Assembly: GCA_016432725.1 (NCBI GenBank)
Contig: JACJDG010000003.1
Span: 7,765,430-7,829,429 of the forward strand
Direction: 5' to 3'
DNA: 64,000 nt
Origin: Streptomyces sp. DHE7-1
GTDB lineage: Bacteria; Actinomycetota; Actinomycetes; Streptomycetales; Streptomycetaceae
Under the pieces are notes generated by a model. That model saw only the letters and a program-made list of their open reading frames with translations, ran no database searches and was not told where the DNA came from. The position numbers were made by a program, and so were the translations under genes. How positions within the stretch are numbered: the first letter of the stretch is position 1; every line of letters begins with the position of its first letter. This document shows positions 9,199 through 19,680 of this stretch, piece by piece.

Positions 9199-12100
9199 CT
9201 ACTCGAGTGCGGCCGCCTCGGCTGCCGCCATCTCAGCCTCTTCACGGCGTCCCAGCTCGGCCAGGTGGTCCGCCTGCTTACGCAGGGCCTTCGCAAGGAG
9301 GGGGATGAACATGCCGGGCCGGTCAGCGGCCAGACGGCGCCGGATGGTGACGGCCTCCCTGACGGCCGTCTCCGCCTCCTCGTGACGGTCCAAAGCGAAA
9401 AGCCGGGACGAGAGGTTGCTCAGGGAGGTGGCGAGGTGAGGCTCGTACACGGTGGGCTGAACGACAGTCAGGCGGCGGCGGATCGCCACGGCCTCGGTGA
9501 TCGCTGCGAGAGCTTCTTCACGACGATCGACCTTCCCCAGACGGACGGCCAGGTTGTTGAGGCTGAAGGCCAGCGCGGGCAGAGCGGCGTCCGGAACGCT
9601 GTCGGCGAGCCGACGGCGAGTCTCCACGGCCTCCTCCGAGGCTGCCAATGCCTCCTCGTAGCGGCCAACAGCCACCAGGCGGGTAGAAAGAACGGTCAAG
9701 TTGGTGGAAAGGGCGAACCAGTATTGCTCGGGCTGTGCGGCGACCAAGTCGCGACGTATGGCCACCGCTTCCCGCACCGCGCTCAACGCCTCCGTCGCCC
9801 GTCCATCCCGTCCCAGCCGAACCGAGAGGTTATTGAGGCTTTTTGCGAGATCATCGCGGTACCGGTCGGGTCGTTCACTGGCCAGTTCCCCGCGGATCTC
9901 CACGGCTTCCATGATGGCGGTCAGCGACTCCTCTTGTCGGCCCAATGCGGCTAGGCGCAAACTCAGGCCGTTGATACTCTCCGCGAGGTGCGCCCGGTCT
10001 TCGATCAGGGGCGACGAGCGCCGCGCGCACAGCTTGCGCCAGATGGCTACGGCCTCCCGACTGGCGTCCAGTCCCTCCTCGTATCGACGCAGCACCGCAA
10101 GTCGCTGCGAGGCGCGGTCCAAGGCACGCGCGTATGGGGCCAACTGGACAGGGCCGTCGATGTGGTTGCGGTGGTGCTGCACGAGCCGTAGCAGCAGTTG
10201 GGCCGCGACGTCAGCGAGGTGGTGGCTGTGTTGCGGCAGACGGTCGGCCAGGTTCTCCAAGAGGGCACCTGAGACGGCCGGGTCGTCGGTGACACGGCGC
10301 AGGGCCTCCACCAGCGGTCCCGGATTCTCTGTGCGGGTGGCGACCTCGAGGGCCGGGGCGGCGAGCAGGCCGGGGTGTGCGGCGCACAACGCAGACAGAT
10401 CGGGGCCGAGCCGGTCGCGTAGGTCGGGCTGGGCAGCCGCCCGGGTGAGGACGGTGAGCAGGCGGGTGGCCTGGGTTGGGCCGGATCCTGGCAGCAGACT
10501 CTCCAGCAGGCGCGGATGGCGGTCCAGGTGCTGCCCGAGGAAGCGCTCGGCGAGCCGGTCGGGCTGGAGACTGTCCCACACACGGGCATCGTCGGGCGGA
10601 TACAAGGCGCGGATCCAGGCACGCACGGCGCCCGCCGGTCGCGGGGCTGGTCGGACAGGTTGGGTACCCTCGCCAAGAGCGCGTCCGCCTCGTGCCCGTC
10701 GTCGGCCCCAAGAAGGAATGCGGCGGCCAGGGCGTCGACGAGGGTGCTCATGGTGAGCTGCGGGCGGAGATCGTGCGCCTTCGCCGAGGTCGTCCAGTAT
10801 CGGCGTTCGTGACGCAGCAACCGGTCCTCGACAGTTTCGGTACCACCGGCGCCAGGGACCGGCCTGTCCACGTAGTCGGTAGCACCCAGGTCAACGGAAG
10901 CTGTGCCGGTGGCCGCGTCGAGGAGATCGGCCAGGACAGTCATGTGCAGGGTGAGGGCGCCCGCGAAGCCGGGCGCGCCCAGCACTGGCACGGACAAATC
11001 CGCGGTCAACTCGGGCCAAGGATGATCTTGCCAACCCCGCACATGCCCCAGTTCCGCGGCGAATCCGTCCGCCGCCTCGCGGTAGGCCGCCTCCCGGTCG
11101 TCCGCTTGCGGCTCCAGCGGTTTGAGCGCGGTCACGGGAGCCCCATCGAGCAGATCCTCAGCCTCGAAGGTGTCGCCGCGCAGATCATCCCACCAGCCTT
11201 CAGCAGTCCGGGCAAGCAGGACCAGCTTGATGCGGGTATGGCCGCCGTTCCGCGCCAATACGGCCAGCAAAGCGGAGACTTGGCGGGGACGTGTCTCGGC
11301 GTAGTCGACTACCACCAGGGTGGGGACCGCGGCTGCCGCAAGCACCGCCAGGCCGTCGATGGGGGCGTCGGCACGTAGCCACAGCGTGGCCCACCTGGGC
11401 GAACCTTGCTCAAGTTCGGTTGCGAGTTGATGGGCCAGACGCGTCTTGCCCTGGCCGGCCGGGCCGTGTACCAACCAGGCGCCGAAGCCCGGCTCGTCGC
11501 ACCATGCGTGCATTCGTCTCAGCAATTCCTGCCGACCCCGAAACGGCACGACAGCCCGCCGGGCCCGCAGCATGACGGCGGGGGACGCCAGAAGGCCCCC
11601 GTCGGGCGACTGTCGTTGGTGTCGGCCAAATGCTGCCACTCCACCGGCTCCAGCGGTTCCCGCCATACCGTGCCGCGCCGTGCTCGGCCAAGGCCGCCCG
11701 GAAGGCCGGACCGTGGTGGAGGACGTAAGCCGGCACAACGGCGAGACCAGCGTGCCCGAGTCCAGCTAGGTCGGCAGCCACTACCCGGTGAGCAGGTCAC
11801 CGCTGAAGACCGCAGCCCCGGACAGACCACTCCAAGGAGACGTGCCATCGGGCGTCGGAGCGGGCACTTCCCGCAAGTTGACGACGTGCCGGTTGTCGAC
11901 CCGGCCGGTTAGCGGGTTAAGGGTGCCGGTCGCCTGCCATACCTCGCGAGGACGGTCAGAACGCTGAATGATCTCTGGCATCCCAGCAAACTCACAGGGC
12001 GTGCCGGGACGGTCGGTCACCAGTCGCCCCCAGGCAGGCGCGGCGCCGTCCGGCGGAACCCATGCCGGATCGGTGACGGACAGCAGAGCCGCATCGTCCC

Positions 12101-12287
12101 GGCCACCAGGAGTGCCACGCCAGGCCACACTGGCCCGGTACCTGGCTCCGTCGCCCGGCCTGAGCACCTCGGTCTCCGCAGCATCCGGGACGACGTGTGC
12201 CGAGGTCAGAACAAGCCGGGAACCGATCACGTACCCTGAGCCTCGCGTGCGTGCGCCCTCCACGGCCACCACACGCTGACGGTGCAT
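9199..12287 (-). pseudogene. Trypsin-like protease / STAND NTPase / TPR protein, frameshifted
   Basis: Four successive frames read as one protein of about 1030 residues. The N-terminal trypsin-like domain has the His motif LVLTSAHVV, the Asp motif DDAALLSV and the Ser motif GLSGAAVF. The central P-loop NTPase has Walker A GPAGQGKT and Walker B VPTLVVVDYAE. At least five C-terminal tetratricopeptide repeats of about 42-45 residues follow (SLNNLSVRLGRDGRATEAL and relatives). Shifts lie near 11785, 11660, 11590 and 10625, each equal to one lost base. Proteins of this architecture are predicted conflict/immune sensors in which the protease is the effector and the repeats sense the trigger. The Trypco2 gene lies 69 bases upstream on the same strand, the expected partner. 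Confidence 0.8.
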
Positions 12288-12356
12288 CGGGTCCTCCTTC
12301 CGGACGCTTCGGTAAGCCGCTCAGGGCAAGCTGCAAAGTCGCCCTTCGTACCCGGA

Positions 12357-12689
12357 TCAGTCCGGGATACGGTCCTCCGCATGCGCAGGAATGGTGGGCT
12401 GGTCGGCGGCACCGCTGACAAGAAGGTCACCGCCGGTCGCCTTGCGCGGGGTAAGCGTGAACGACACCCGGTGGGTGCGACCTCGGGACACGCCCGCCTC
12501 GGTCTCCGCGCCGACCGTCCAGAGCCGGAAGCCCGCCTTCGCCTTCGCGTCCGCCCGGATCTCCACCTCGAACTCCATCTCCACGGGCCCGACCGCAAAG
12601 ACCAGATCAGGGTGGCTGCTGCCCGCACCCGCGGCCTCGATCAGCTCGTCGCGCACCGCAGCGACCGCCTTCACCAAGGGAATGTCCAC
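12357..12689 (-). CDS. Trypco2 family protein (trypsin-co-occurring domain 2)
   Basis: A 110-residue protein. An N-terminal helix (PLVKAVAAVRDELIEAA) leads into a beta-rich domain (LVFAVGPVEMEFEVEIR, AGFRLWTVGAE) and the closing strand RTHRVSFTLTPRK. This matches the pattern of trypsin-co-occurring domain 2, known next to or fused with conflict-system trypsins. It is directly upstream of the trypsin-NTPase-TPR gene on the same strand, so the two form a natural pair. A similar but doubled protein sits next to the CHAT protease at 30.6-31.3 kb. Confidence 0.75.
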   Translation of the reverse strand: MDIPLVKAVAAVRDELIEAAGAGSSHPDLVFAVGPVEMEFEVEIRADAKAKAGFRLWTVGAETEAGVSRGRTHRVSFTLTPRKATGGDLLVSGAADQPTIPAHAEDRIPD

Positions 12690-12801
12690 GAACCCCGCCC
12701 CTCTTCGCTCCGCCCCCGTCGTCCGAAAACCACCGTAGAGCGTTCCAGTCCCTCACGCAGACGAAAGCCGAGGCATGATGCGGCAGCACGCTGCCCAAGC
12801 G

Positions 12802-13089
12802 TCACGTGACCTGTGGCAGCTCAGCATCGGGTACCTGACCGAGACTCACCAGGTGCGGGGTGAGGCGGTGCGGCCCAGTGGTTACGAACATTTCCCTCCC
12901 AGCCGTCGGGCCTTCGGCGATCTTGTCGCTGTCATGGAACTGGATGAGGTCGTACCAGTCGCCGCGGACGTTGAGGGAGCCGATCTCGGACCGGTGGCGC
13001 ACCGTGCCCCGGTGACGGCCGACGGGGGTCGGGACGGGGAGCACGGCGCGCTTGAGCGCGAGGGTGACCTCGCGCTCGCAGGCGGCCAC
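12802..13089 (-). CDS. Hypothetical protein downstream of NACHT gene
   Basis: A 95-residue frame with a GTG start 30 bases after the NACHT stop codon. It has a basic N-terminal half and a more natural-looking C-terminal half (NVRGDWYDLIQFHDSDKIAE). It is not recognised and has no clear ribosome site. It may be a third gene of the NACHT operon or a fragment. Confidence 0.35.
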   Translation of the reverse strand: MAACEREVTLALKRAVLPVPTPVGRHRGTVRHRSEIGSLNVRGDWYDLIQFHDSDKIAEGPTAGREMFVTTGPHRLTPHLVSLGQVPDAELPQVT

Positions 13090-13119
13090 TGACTTCGTGC
13101 GGCTGCCGCACCCGGCTGA

Positions 13120-15210
13120 TCAGCGGGGCCGTGCCAGGCGTTCCTGGAGGCGGGCGTGCCGGAACTGATACACCGGGCCGGTCGCCCGGAGCAGGTTGCG
13201 GCGGCGGGCGTCCTCCAAGAACGCCATCAGGCACACGGGGGTGCCCTCGCGGGCGGAGAGCTGAAGGGCGGTGGCGGCGGTGGCGACGGCCGTGTTGCAG
13301 ACCGGGCCGGCCATGACGGCCGTCAGCAGCCCACCCGAGAACGCGGCCAGCACGCCCAGGGGCGAGCCGAAGAACCAGGCGACCAGAGGCCCAGCCAGCA
13401 GCCCTGCCGCGACCCCGGTCAACAGGCCGAGGACGAGACGCAGTCCGAGGTGATGCCGCCACACATCCCTGGGCCCGACCGAACGGGTGTCCTGCAACGG
13501 TGGGCGGTTGTAGCGGTCCCGTACATCGTCGTACCAGGAGCCCGCACCGGCGGACAGGAACGGCACGCCCACCACGATCTGGTGGCCGCGGCCCGTCACC
13601 AGCACCCCGGTGTACCCGAGCGGCAGAGTGGTGAGAAAGCAGAGCCACGCGGGTGGCGGGTTGTCGCCCGGCAGCATAGGGGCGCTCAGTGTCGTCGCGG
13701 TGCCGAGGACCAGCCACTCCACCACGCCCGAGGTGATCGCTCCCGGAGTGAAGATGTCCCGCCAGCCGGCACTCTGCAACGGCTGCGGATCACTGAGTTC
13801 CGCGAAGCGGTCGCCGGCCGCCCAGCCGCCCAGAACCGCGCCCGGGACCGCGAGCAGCACGGTGGACAGAGTGGGGGACGTCAGCCACATCACGACGAAG
13901 GTGGGCACCCCGCACACCACGCTGACCAGCGCCCACATGGCGAGCCGTCTGGGTCGGACCTCAGCCCACCCCGTCATGTGCCACCACCGCAGGTCCCGTT
14001 CTCCTTCGCCGGAGAGGCGCCGCGCTACGAACCGCAGGGTCAGTTCCGCCGTCTCGGCCGACCAGCGGGGTGCCGGGGTGCCGGACCGCGGGGCGTAGGC
14101 GGCGGTGACGGCGTGGTCCAGGAGATGGTTCTCGACTTCGGTGGACGTGCCGAAGCCGGCGCTGTCGAGGAGTTCGTCCACCGGACCGTCGTCGGCGTAG
14201 ATGTCCCGCACCAAGGTGATCGCCAGCGGCTTGGCGAGGGCGCGGGCCACCGCGCTGTCCGGGGCGTGGAGCAGCCTGTCGGTGAGCGCCCGCCACGCGG
14301 CGGGCGCCGGGTCGGGCAGCTGGTCGAGCAGGTAGGTGGCGGCCTCGGCCGGCTCGACGGGCTGGATCTCCAGTGCCACGGCGCTGCCCAGCCGGGCGCA
14401 CCTCTTCGCGGTCAGTACGGCCTCCAGCGCCCGGGAGACCAGCACCAGCCGGCACGGAGCCTGCGCCAGCGCGGTCACCATCGCGCCCCGCAGCTTGTTG
14501 CCGTCGACCTCGTCGAGCCCGTCCAGGAACAACGCCACCCGTCCGGACTCCAGGAGTTGTCGGGCCCGCCCGCGCCCGCCCCGCCCGGCGAACAGCGTGT
14601 ACTCCCGAGCCAGCCGTTGCGCCGCCCACTCCGTCGGCTTCTCCCGGGCTGGGTCCCAGCCGTCGAGCGTCAGCAGCACCGGCACCGGGACACGTGCCCG
14701 CTCCTTCGCACTGAGGTCCGGCCGGGCGCGGTGGCGCAGCGCGGCCAGCAGAAGCAGCACCGCGGTCGCCGTCTTGCCCACCGCGGGCGCACCGAGCAGA
14801 AGCAGCCGACCCGAGGCCAACCCGCCGTAAACGGCGTGCAGTTCGTCCAGCCCGCCACCGGCCCGCAGCCGCTCCTGGGTCACCGCCGCCAGGCCGGGCA
14901 GCGGTTCGAACCGGGCCCACCGGCCCTTGGCGGTCGCCGCGCCGACGGGGCCCGACAGGTCCCGGCCGGTCACCCGCCAGCGCGGCGGCAGCGGGGGCGG
15001 CTCCAGCAGCCGCCGCAGCCCGGCCTCCTCCTGCCACTGCGTCCACACGACACGGGCCAGCTCGTCGGCTGAGGCGTCCAGCGGGGACGGGAGCTCGGAT
15101 CCGTGATGGTGATGGACGTTCTGCGTGCTGCCGGCGCCGGTCTGCAGGGCGACCGGCCCGTGAAAGGCGTTGCCGCTCACCCCGTCCGGCCCGGCACCGG
15201 ACCCGCTCAT
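13120..15210 (-). CDS. NACHT-type STAND ATPase with N-terminal amyloid-like motif and membrane tail
   Basis: 696 residues from an ATG that overlaps the preceding stop as ATGA. Residues 12-33 carry a short Gly/Gln motif (GNAFHGPVALQTG, then STQN). The NACHT domain follows with Walker A GAPAVGKT at 140-147 and Walker B ALFLDGLDE at about 226-234. After a helical region, about six hydrophobic segments follow from residue 430 (for example LVSVVCGVPTFVVMWL and LLTGVAAGLLAGPLVAWFFG). The protein is therefore probably membrane-bound. The same motif ends the neighbouring upstream protein. This is the arrangement described for bacterial NLR-effector pairs that signal by amyloid templating; that role is inferred here. 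Confidence 0.82.
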   Translation of the reverse strand: MSGSGAGPDGVSGNAFHGPVALQTGAGSTQNVHHHHGSELPSPLDASADELARVVWTQWQEEAGLRRLLEPPPLPPRWRVTGRDLSGPVGAATAKGRWARFEPLPGLAAVTQERLRAGGGLDELHAVYGGLASGRLLLLGAPAVGKTATAVLLLLAALRHRARPDLSAKERARVPVPVLLTLDGWDPAREKPTEWAAQRLAREYTLFAGRGGRGRARQLLESGRVALFLDGLDEVDGNKLRGAMVTALAQAPCRLVLVSRALEAVLTAKRCARLGSAVALEIQPVEPAEAATYLLDQLPDPAPAAWRALTDRLLHAPDSAVARALAKPLAITLVRDIYADDGPVDELLDSAGFGTSTEVENHLLDHAVTAAYAPRSGTPAPRWSAETAELTLRFVARRLSGEGERDLRWWHMTGWAEVRPRRLAMWALVSVVCGVPTFVVMWLTSPTLSTVLLAVPGAVLGGWAAGDRFAELSDPQPLQSAGWRDIFTPGAITSGVVEWLVLGTATTLSAPMLPGDNPPPAWLCFLTTLPLGYTGVLVTGRGHQIVVGVPFLSAGAGSWYDDVRDRYNRPPLQDTRSVGPRDVWRHHLGLRLVLGLLTGVAAGLLAGPLVAWFFGSPLGVLAAFSGGLLTAVMAGPVCNTAVATAATALQLSAREGTPVCLMAFLEDARRRNLLRATGPVYQFRHARLQERLARPR

Positions 15211-15642
15211 CCCGCCGTCCCGAAGCGGATGTCCTGGGTGCTGTGCGCACCCGTCTGGAAGGCGACCGGCCCGTGAAAGGTGTTCCCGGACACCGCCCCG
15301 CCGGTCTCCTCGCCCCGGCCCGCGTCCGCAGCGCGTCGATTCCGGCCAACAGCTCCTCCCGCTCCGCCGCCGCCACACTCTCCAGCAGCGCGGCGAACTC
15401 CCCTCGCCACGCGCGCGCCTGCACCTCGCGCTGCCACTCCCGTTGCCCTCGTCCTCGCCCGACGCCAGCGCGGCGGCGGTGCGGTCCAGCCGCTGCAGCG
15501 CCTCACCCTCCCGGTCCGGGTCACCGCGGCCGACCAGTCGGGCGCACCTTGTCCGGAACCACGCCCACAGGTCCGAACCGGCGGCTTCCACCACTGCGGT
15601 GCCCCCCGCCGCGGCGGCCGCCGTCATCACCTCGTCAAGCAT
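15207..15642 (-). pseudogene. Effector-like protein with C-terminal RHIM/amyloid-like motif, frameshifted
   Basis: Reads as 145 residues once two lost bases are restored (near 15440 and near 15310). It begins MLDEVMTAAAAAGGTAVVEA and has a helical N-terminal domain (DLWAWFRTRCARLVG, WRGEFAALLESVAAAEREE). It ends with SGNTFHGPVAFQTG followed by STQDI. The ending matches residues 12-33 of the NACHT protein closely. The small all-helical domain plus terminal motif resembles Bell/HeLo-type membrane-acting effectors in bacterial amyloid-signalling pairs. The stop overlaps the NACHT start (ATGA), so the two are co-translated. TTG 15648 is an alternative start. Confidence 0.65.
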
Positions 15643-16174
15643 CGTCAAACCCCCAGTCCAGCTCTAACTTCCTGAACGACCTGAATCAGGACAGGGACCC
15701 TAGCGCGGCGCGCACTCGAACCAGATGGTTTTCCCGATTCCAGGACCGGGCACCACGCGGAGGCGTCCAGTCGATGAGTCGCAGCTTGTCGAAACCGGTG
15801 CGCTGGCGCCGGTGGTGCCTGCTACGTGTAGCTGTGACCCACACTTTCGAAACACGCCCCCGCGCTCGCTTCGTGCCGGGCCAGAGATCGTCGGCTGCAC
15901 GAGGTTGATACGCAGGGTGTCTGGTGGGTGTCTGGTTGAGATCCACGAATACGGCGGAGACGGGGCCCGGAGTGGGTACCGTTGGTCGCGCGGGTTGCTG
16001 TTGAGCTGGGCCGAGGTTTTGGCGCAGAAACAGGACGCGATCCGAGGCCATCGGGCTTCCGGCAAACCCTGATCGACAGCGTGTTAGCGTCGCAGGGGAG
16101 GCTCATAGGTGCCTTCCCCGGACGAGATGTGCGCCGTACCCGGCCCGCCAAGACGACGCACTCAAGGAGACGTC
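15643..16174. other. Intergenic, no supported gene
   Basis: Open frames of about 110-120 residues exist on both strands but carry no recognisable domain, and they disagree with one another. The region contains the promoters of the effector/NACHT unit and of the MBL gene. Confidence 0.4.
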
Positions 16175-17052
16175 ATGGGTGCCGATAGTTCCCTGATCGA
16201 CTTCGAGGGAGCCAAGCCCCGGCCCAGTGCGCTGGATGTGCGGTGGATTCACGGCTCGCCGTCGGCCAAGCACAACGCCGATCCGGACATCCAGGTCCAC
16301 GGCTATGACGAGCACACGTTCATCCTCCGGCAGAACATGGCGATCGACTACGAGGCGCCGTTCTTGTTCCTGCTGTTCGGCAATGAGCGGGCGGTACTGA
16401 TCGACACCGGTGCCACCGCATCCGCCGAGTTCTTCCCTCTCCGCCAAGTGGTCGACGAGCTCATGGAGTCCTGGCTCGCGTGTCACCCACGGGACGGCTA
16501 CCAATTGCTCGTGCTGCACACTCACCCGCACGGTGATCATGTCGCAGGCGACGGCCAGTTCTCCGATCGTCCTGACACCAGGGTTGTCGGTGCGGAGTCG
16601 ACCGCCGCCTGGCCGTATTTCGGATTTGCCACCGACCCTGATGCTGTGGCGCGCATTGACCTCGGGGGAGGGTGCTGGAGTGTCTGGCGACCCCGGGCCA
16701 CCACGAAGCGGCGGTGACGTTCTACGATCCGTGGACCGGGTTCCTTCTCACCGGTGACACGGTCTACCCCGGCCGGCTCTACATCGACGACTGGCCTGCC
16801 TTCATCCGGACGATCGACCGCTTGATCGACTTCTGCGACCACCGGACGGTCACCCACGTGCTCGGCTGCCACATCGAGATGTCCCGGCAACCTGGTGTGG
16901 ACTATCCGATCCGTACCGTCTATCAGCCTGACGAGCCCCCGCTGCAGATGACCACCGACCACCTGCGCGAGATCCGCAGAGCGCTGGAAGAGATCGGCGA
17001 CCAGCCGCGTCGTCGGGCCTTCCCGCTCTTCGTCCTGTGCCCTGGCACATGA
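16175..17052 (+). pseudogene. MBL-fold metallohydrolase, one frameshift
   Basis: Starts MGADSSLIDF after an AAGGAGA ribosome site. It contains the metal-binding motif HTHPHGDH at residues 115-122 and, in the next frame, the His of TPGHHEAAVTF, the Asp of LLTGDTVYPG and the His of LGCHIEMS. All metal ligands of a metallo-beta-lactamase-fold hydrolase are present. The frame is lost near 16675, where one base is missing after a GGGAGGG run. The restored length of 292 residues is normal for glyoxalase-II/lactonase-like members. The substrate is unknown. Confidence 0.82.
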
Positions 17053-17245
17053 GGGCATGAACAGACCGGGTTCCCTCCCCAGTGCTTGGGCTGGGAAGGC
17101 GCCCCGGTCATCCAGAGCCTGGAAACCGGCCTGCTGACCACCGCCTGGCGGGCACGGGAACGCTCCACGCTCCTCCCACCCGTTGGGTCGCGGCCCCGCT
17201 GGGTCTATCGTCAGACTTCTGAGGTCAGGACGAGGAGGACAGCCG

Positions 17246-17500
17246 GTGATGCCGCAGGACGACGCCGTGATCGGCTGCACGGGCACGGTGCTCATCGGGA
17301 CGCGGGGAGCCGCAGGCCCCGGCGAGATCCTGGTGCGGGTCCGAGGCGGCTCGGAGACCTTTCTGGCCTGGTCCGAGGACCCCCTGCCCGCGGGCACGAC
17401 GGTCCTCGTGATCGAATCACGCGGATGCCGGAAAGTCGGCGTCATCGAGTGGGTGGATCCATTGGACGCGCTCGGCGGACAGACCGCCGGCGCAAGCTGA
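17246..17500 (+). CDS. NfeD-like OB-fold protein
   Basis: About 84 residues from GTG 17246 (or ATG 17249) behind a GAGGAGG ribosome site. The sequence (GCTGTVLIGTRGAAGPGEIL, DPLPAGTTVLVIESRG, VGVIEWVDPLD) has the pattern of the C-terminal OB-fold of NfeD proteins, without a membrane domain. NfeD proteins work with SPFH/flotillin proteins, and a flotillin gene follows after 10 bases, which supports the call. Confidence 0.7.
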   Translation: MMPQDDAVIGCTGTVLIGTRGAAGPGEILVRVRGGSETFLAWSEDPLPAGTTVLVIESRGCRKVGVIEWVDPLDALGGQTAGAS

Positions 17501-17510
17501 GGAGTACAGC

Positions 17511-18694
17511 ATGTTCGGATACCGCGTTCCCGCTCCCGACGAGGCGATGTTGATCTCGGGGGGCCGGCGGGGACTGGGGGCGCGCCGTTCCGAGTGGTCA
17601 CGGGGCACGGCAAGTTCGTGCTCCCGGTCTTTCGCAAGGTCCGCTTCCTCACCCTGTCGATGTGCGAGGCGGAGGTCACCGAGACCTGTGTGACCAAGCA
17701 GGGCATCTCCCTGCACGTCCGCGCGGTCATCGCCTTCAAGGTCGGCAACGACCACGAGAGCATCATCAACGCCGGTCAGCGGTTCCTCTCCGACCAGGAT
17801 CAGATGTCGGTGCTCACCGGCCGGATCTTCGCCGGCCACCTGCGGGCCATCATCGGCTCGATGACGGTCGAGGAGATCGTCACCGAGCGGCAGAAGCTCG
17901 CCGCCGAGGTGCTGGACACCTCCAAGACGGAGATGGCGACGATCGGCCTGATCGTCGACTCCCTGCAAATCCAGTCGATCGACGACGGCGACACCGGCTA
18001 CATCGACGCGATGTCGGCCCCGCACAAGGCGGCGATCCAGCGGCAGGCCCAGATCGCCCAGGCCCAGGCCACCCAGGCCTCCGTCGAGGCGGAGCAGGAG
18101 GCCGCCCGAAAGCAGGCCGAGTACGCCCGGCAGACCGCGATCGTCAAGGCCGAGTACTCGGCCGAGGTGGACCGCGCCCAGGCCGAGGCCGCACAGGCGG
18201 GGCCGCTGGCCCAGGCCCATGCCCAGCAGGAGGTGCTGGCCGCCCAGACGGAGCTGGCCGAGCGCCAGGCGAAGCTGCGCCAGCAGCAACTGGTCGCCGA
18301 GGTCGTCAAGCCGGCCGAGGCCGAGGCCGAGCGGGTGCGGATCCTCGCGGCCGCCGAGGCCCAGCGCATGAAGATCCAGGCGGAGGCGGCGGCCTCGTAC
18401 GACCGGGTCGCGCTGGACCGGATGCTGATCGACCAGCTCCCGCAGATCGTGAAGGAGGCGGCAGGCGGCCTGTCCGGCGCCAACGTCAACATCCTGAACG
18501 GCGCGGACGGCCTCGGCGAGATCGCCGCCGGCCTGGTGTCCCAGGGGCTGACGATCCTCGACTCGGTGCGGCAGAACATGAGCGGGCAGGACCAGGACAC
18601 CAAGGAGGACGGCGACACCGGCGCCAAGGGGCTGCTGCAACTGCGCTCGGGCAGGGAGCGGAAGTCGGACGACGGTCCGGTGAACGTCGACTAG
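17511..18694 (+). pseudogene. Flotillin-like SPFH protein, one frameshift
   Basis: Starts MFGYRVPAPDEAMLISGGRR. After the shift the SPFH domain continues (HGKFVLPVFRKVRFLTLSM, TCVTKQGISLHVRAVIAFKV). A long Ala/Gln/Glu-rich coiled coil follows (about residues 200-320, AQAQATQASVEAEQEAARK), with a hydrophobic C-terminal part (GLGEIAAGLVSQGLTILDS). Flotillins scaffold membrane microdomains. The frame break near 17578 lies in a run of five G where the protein needs six. The restored protein is 394 residues, typical. It forms an operon with the NfeD-like gene. Confidence 0.85.
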
Positions 18695-18916
18695 CTCATC
18701 CGGTGGCGTGGACGACACGCGGCGGCAGAACCCGTGCCGTCACGCCCTGACACCAGCCGGATGAGAGACGACGACGCTGGTCAACCGCCCGCGTGTCACA
18801 CGACGCCGACACGGCAGCCCTCCACACAATGAGGCGATGGCACTCGAAAGGACACGACAGCGGCCGGTCCGCCACCGCACCCGCCTCACCAGCCTGACCA
18901 TGGATGGCGGCCGACC

Positions 18917-19608
18917 ATGACCGGACAGCGCCCCCGCGCCGAGAGCAGCCGGCACGAGCCCCAGCAGGCGACGTACGGCGAAGCCCGCTGGCCGATGGCC
19001 GCAGCTGTGGTCGCCGCCGCGGTGCTGACCCTGCTGCTGCCCGACGACCTGCGCCTGGGGCCCCGCTGGGCGCTCCCCCTCGTAGAAGGGCTGCTCCTGG
19101 TGGCGCTGATCGCCGGCGACCCGGGCCGCATCAGCCGCCGCTCGGCCGCCCTGCGCGCGATGTCGATCGCCCTGGTCGGCGTGCTCGCGTGCAGCGCCAT
19201 CTGGTCGACCATCCGGTTGACCGACGACCTCGTGCACGGCGGCAACGAGACCAACACCGCCGACGCACTTCTGCAAGCCGGCGGCAGCGTTTGGGCCTCC
19301 ACCGTCCTCGCGTTCTCCCTGCTGTACTTCGAACTCGACAGCGGCGGACCCGCCGCCCGGGCCCACCACGTGCCGCCCACCCCCGCTCTCGCCTTTCCCC
19401 AGCACCTCAGCCCCGAACTGAACGCCCCCACTGGCGTCCCCGCTACATCGACTACCTCTACCTCGGCTTCACCAACGCCACCGCCTTCAGCCCCACCGAC
19501 GTCATGCCACTGGTCCCGTGGGCCAAGATCGCCATGGCTCTCCAGTCCATCGTCTCCCTAGTCATCCTCGGACTCGTCGTCGCCCGAGCCGTCAACGTCC
19601 TCACCTGA
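18917..19608 (+). pseudogene. Integral membrane protein (DUF1345-like), one frameshift
   Basis: A restored protein of 230 residues with about five hydrophobic segments (AAAVVAAAVLTLLLP, LPLVEGLLLVALIAG, MSIALVGVLACSAIW, SVWASTVLAFSLLYFE, IVSLVILGLVVARAVNVL). The last part, DYLYLGFTNATAFSPTD, is reminiscent of DUF1345 or small two-pore channel-like membrane proteins; this is a weak resemblance. The frame changes near 19430, in a run of five C where six are needed. Confidence 0.65.
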
Positions 19609-19680
19609 CCGCTGTTCCCTGCCCGGCCGAGCAGCAGGCAGCGTGCGCAGCCGGGTGTCACGTCGTGGTTGTCAGCGTGG

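Noticed and set aside
13156..15072. 638-codon plus-strand frame
   Set aside because: Antisense shadow of the NACHT gene, which has clear Walker motifs on the other strand.
15700..16065. 121-codon minus-strand frame as a gene
   Set aside because: No domain, no ribosome site, and a competing frame of equal length on each strand.
17800..18627. Minus-strand frames opposite the flotillin gene
   Set aside because: Ser/Ala/Cys-rich antisense shadows of the coiled-coil region.
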